From Candidatus Saccharimonadota bacterium (lineage in GTDB: Bacteria > Patescibacteriota > Saccharimonadia > Saccharimonadales > Saccharimonadaceae), in the NCBI GenBank assembly GCA_905372305.1, contig CAJPOP010000001.1, positions 496,001 through 560,000 on the forward strand: 64,000 bases of DNA, given 5' to 3'. A program made the position numbers and the translations under genes. Below, one piece after another: positions 61,711-64,000 of the stretch. The first letter of the stretch is position 1. Each line of letters begins with the position of its first letter. Under the pieces are notes generated by a model. The model searched no databases. It saw only the letters and a program-made list of their open reading frames with translations, and was not told the DNA's origin.

Positions 61711-62592
61711 ATGAAACCAGAGGTGGGGAAGGCACGCGCTGAGGATATCGCGGCATTTTTAGCGAAATTTGACGACGTCGAGGAAGCAATTGACGCAATC
61801 CGCGGCTTTGCCCAGCCAGCTGTTTCGGCTGGTTTAGTTGACTTGCCTCCAACCGCCAAATCCAATTCAGCCGCTAAGGTTATGACGCCGTCCGCTGCTG
61901 CGCCAGAACGTTCCGGCCGCTGCCACATCGCCGTAACCGACCTCGCCAAATCTTACCGCGTCGGTCGCCAAACCATTCCAGCGCTCGGCGGCGTTAGCCT
62001 TGATATTTTCGCTGGCGAATTCGTGGCCATCACTGGCGCTAGCGGCTCGGGCAAAAGTACTTTGCTGCAGCTCATCGGCGGGCTCGACAAGCCGTCCACC
62101 GGTCAAATCCTCATTAACGACCAGCCGCTCAGCCGCTTGTCCGACCGGCAACTGTCACGGTTCCGATCGCGTGAAATCGGCTTTGTCTTCCAATCATTTT
62201 ATCTGCAGCCATTCCTAACTCTGTCCGCCAATTTGGAAATACCCGCCATGTTTGCCCGTGTCAAGCCCAAGCAGCGCCGCGCCCGTGCCCAGGAACTCGC
62301 CGAATTGGTCGGACTAGCAGACCGAATGCACCATTTGCCGCGCGAACTTTCCGGCGGTCAAATTCAGCGCGCTGCCATCGCCCGCGCCTTATTCAATCGC
62401 CCGAATATTTTACTCGCCGACGAACCGACAGGCAATCTGGACAGCGCCAATTCCGACCGCATCATCGATCTATTTCACCAAATTCGCCGCGAACTCGGCA
62501 CCACGGTCGTTATCGTTACGCATAATCCAGACATCGCCGCAGCAGCCGATCGTGAAATCCGCCTGAAGGACGGGAGAATAGCCGATGCTTAG
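61711..62592 (+). CDS. ABC transporter ATP-binding protein with N-terminal extension
   Basis: A 293-residue MacB/LolD-type ATPase. Residues 1-70 are an extra region (AEDIAAFLAKFDDVEEAIDAI, helical, then an Ala/Pro/Ser linker) not normal for the family. The ATPase domain follows: GASGSGKST (Walker A), FVFQSFYLQPF (Q loop), LSGGQIQRAAIARAL (signature), ILLADEPTGNLDS (Walker B), VIVTHNPDIAA (H loop). The start is supported by the adjacent promoter. It overlaps the permease gene by 8 nt. Confidence 0.9.
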   Translation: MKPEVGKARAEDIAAFLAKFDDVEEAIDAIRGFAQPAVSAGLVDLPPTAKSNSAAKVMTPSAAAPERSGRCHIAVTDLAKSYRVGRQTIPALGGVSLDIFAGEFVAITGASGSGKSTLLQLIGGLDKPSTGQILINDQPLSRLSDRQLSRFRSREIGFVFQSFYLQPFLTLSANLEIPAMFARVKPKQRRARAQELAELVGLADRMHHLPRELSGGQIQRAAIARALFNRPNILLADEPTGNLDSANSDRIIDLFHQIRRELGTTVVIVTHNPDIAAAADREIRLKDGRIADA

Positions 62593-64000
62593 AATCACCG
62601 ATTCGCTGCGGCTGGCTGGCACCAAACTCCGAGTGCGGCGTATTCGCTTGTCCATCACCGTGGTCGTATCCGGGCTGCTTTTCGCGGCGCTGCTGGCGGG
62701 GCTGACTATGCTAATGGGTGCTCAGCGGAGCGTCGAGGAATTTGATCGAGGCAGCCTGAATAGCCGCTATTTAGTAGTGCAAACCGCCATTCGGCCAAAT
62801 AATATTGAATTTACCTCAAATCTAACTGCTCGCGCCGAAGCCGAACGCACGCAAATGATCAAGGACAAGCAGGCGCTGGCTGCCCGCCTCGGCCTGCCAT
62901 ACGACCCAAAATCCGAACCACCAATTATGCAGTCGTTTCCTGATAGCCAGCCGTACCCGAACAACCAGAGCGTCATTGTCCAGCGGCTTATTCGCCAGGA
63001 GACCGCCAAATTACCGCGCCTCACAGCGGACGCGCAGTGGCAATTTGCCCGCACCCACGGTGCCGTGCGACAGTTTAGTATTCAATCAATCGCCACCAAT
63101 GGCATGCTAAATTATATGGAGCGAGGAATTGAGTCGTTTGACGACAAGCGCCAGCAAAACAACCAGCCGACACCGCTGGAAGAATTTAAGCAGCAATTCG
63201 GCAGTATAACCGCCATCGACCAATCATTGCTGGGCGGCTATCTGCTAGCAAACGCTAGCGCCAAACCCAATGAGATCCCGCTGATCATCCGCTACCAGGA
63301 CGCTGAAGCGCTGCTTGGCCTCAAGCCGCTTGATAAAAATGCCAGCAATGACACGCAACTAGCACGGCTCAAAGAATTGCGCCAAAAAGCTGGGCAGCTG
63401 ACATTCAGCGCCTGTTATCGTAACCCGGCTTCGCAAGAATTACTGCAAACCGCCAAACAGCAAATCCAAGCCGCCGCCAATCAAGCTAAGAAACCGTCCG
63501 CCGATTATATCAAACCAGACCGCGAATACGCCATGCCGTCCGCTGATTCCTGCGCTGCGCCGGCCGTCGTTAAAGATAATCGTTCAGCCGAAACCAAGCG
63601 TACCGAGGCCAACCAGCGCTATTTTGATCAGACTTTCGGCTCAGCCCAGCCCGAACCTGCCCAGGCTAAATTCACTTTCCGCGTCGTCGGCCTGATGCCG
63701 GACGGTATTGAAGCCGCCCAAAGCGACATCGGCAGCTTCTTACAGCAATTTTTAAGCACCCGCCTGTCATACACCTGGATCATGCCGCGCGGCTCAATGA
63801 CTACCGCAGCGCAAACGGCATTTGAATCGACTATTCAAACCGCCAACAATGATCAAGGCGGCGCCAATAGAGACGAGACACTAGCTATCTATGAATTCAG
63901 CGACCCCAATAAAGCTCGCAGCTACCTGGCAGCCGCTTCTTGCGGCGAAGGAGCTTCTGGCGGTACGGAAATAACCGATTTATCCGCGCAACCCGAACCC
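62585..64000 (+). CDS. ABC transporter permease, FtsX/MacB-like, 5' part
   Basis: The frame opens at ATG 62585 (M-L-R-I-T-D-S-L-R-L-A-G-T-K-L-R..) and has no stop up to the window end, giving at least 472 residues. One transmembrane segment (~residues 22-44, ITVVVSGLLFAALLAGLTM) is followed by a very long extracytoplasmic domain, with a helical Q/K-rich part around residues 225-345. The later membrane segments should lie beyond the window. It is the partner of the ATPase that overlaps it by 8 nt. Confidence 0.8.
   Translation, partial: MLRITDSLRLAGTKLRVRRIRLSITVVVSGLLFAALLAGLTMLMGAQRSVEEFDRGSLNSRYLVVQTAIRPNNIEFTSNLTARAEAERTQMIKDKQALAARLGLPYDPKSEPPIMQSFPDSQPYPNNQSVIVQRLIRQETAKLPRLTADAQWQFARTHGAVRQFSIQSIATNGMLNYMERGIESFDDKRQQNNQPTPLEEFKQQFGSITAIDQSLLGGYLLANASAKPNEIPLIIRYQDAEALLGLKPLDKNASNDTQLARLKELRQKAGQLTFSACYRNPASQELLQTAKQQIQAAANQAKKPSADYIKPDREYAMPSADSCAAPAVVKDNRSAETKRTEANQRYFDQTFGSAQPEPAQAKFTFRVVGLMPDGIEAAQSDIGSFLQQFLSTRLSYTWIMPRGSMTTAAQTAFESTIQTANNDQGGANRDETLAIYEFSDPNKARSYLAAASCGEGASGGTEITDLSAQPEP

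Noticed and set aside
1..64000. UGA recoded as Gly or Trp
   Set aside because: Several well-supported genes end at TGA, and Trp is coded by TGG throughout.
1..64000. Prophage, insertion sequence, integron or replication origin
   Set aside because: I saw no transposase, integrase, phage structural gene, flanking inverted repeats, DnaA-box cluster or rRNA in the window.

Overview
The window looks like a chromosomal segment from the Candidate Phyla Radiation, most probably Candidatus Saccharibacteria (TM7, Nanosynbacter-like). This is inference from style, not from a marker search. It rests on dense short genes, roughly even GC, an enlarged L1 protein, conserved information-processing genes that have lost their zinc modules, LPKTG surface proteins, many genes of no recognised family, and almost no biosynthesis beyond thymidylate. 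TGA is used as a stop (for example at 2195-2197 and 14235-14237), which argues against the recoded SR1/Gracilibacteria lineages.

Layout. 1-2.8 kb holds small accessory genes: an ASCH-domain fragment, a NUDIX hydrolase, a frameshifted Ham1-type NTP pyrophosphatase, a zeta-like P-loop kinase and two tiny proteins. 2.9-6.2 kb is a three-gene FtsX/MacB-type ABC exporter operon behind operator-like repeats. 6.2-11.3 kb has a NUDIX remnant, a trp-type attenuator with leader peptide in front of racemase-trpS, then an RluA-type pseudouridine synthase, holB, a TPR protein and tRNA-Trp. 11.3-14.2 kb has a second P-loop kinase, a YgjP-type metallopeptidase and an orphan histidine kinase. 14.3-26.5 kb carries secE-nusG, rplK, a Sua5 protein, eno, three lineage-specific unknowns, rplA, an L10-leader attenuator with rplJ-rplL, hisS and tig. 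26.6-35.2 kb has an apparent Tat-exported metalloprotease, clpP, a RelB/YafQ-like toxin-antitoxin pair, a degenerate HD protein and the dTMP set thyA/folA/dcd/tmk. 35.3-49.9 kb is a broken-up rpoB-rpoC / rpsL-rpsG / fusA region, with an alpha/beta hydrolase and a membrane-anchored trypsin-like protease inserted. 50-59 kb has a ThrE-type exporter, a DUF2797-type protein, dnaX-dnaB, a GT-C-like membrane protein and ybaB-recR. 59-61.5 kb has two tandem paralogous LPKTG proteins. 61.7-64 kb is a second MacB-like ABC system cut by the window end.

Themes that run through the window. First, about 27 genes have a -10 hexamer ending only 6-9 nt before the start codon and no Shine-Dalgarno sequence, often as an extended TGC-TATAAT box. 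They are probably leaderless, whereas genes inside operons use AGGAGG-type sites. Second, structural zinc (Cys4) modules are absent or destroyed in RpoC (both sites), DnaX, HolB and RecR, while catalytic HExxH-type metal sites are kept. Third, RNA-level control is visible at trpS (peptide attenuation), rplJ (competing hairpins), between rplJ and rplL, in a 200-nt leader of rpsL, and in a hairpin shared by the two LPKTG genes.
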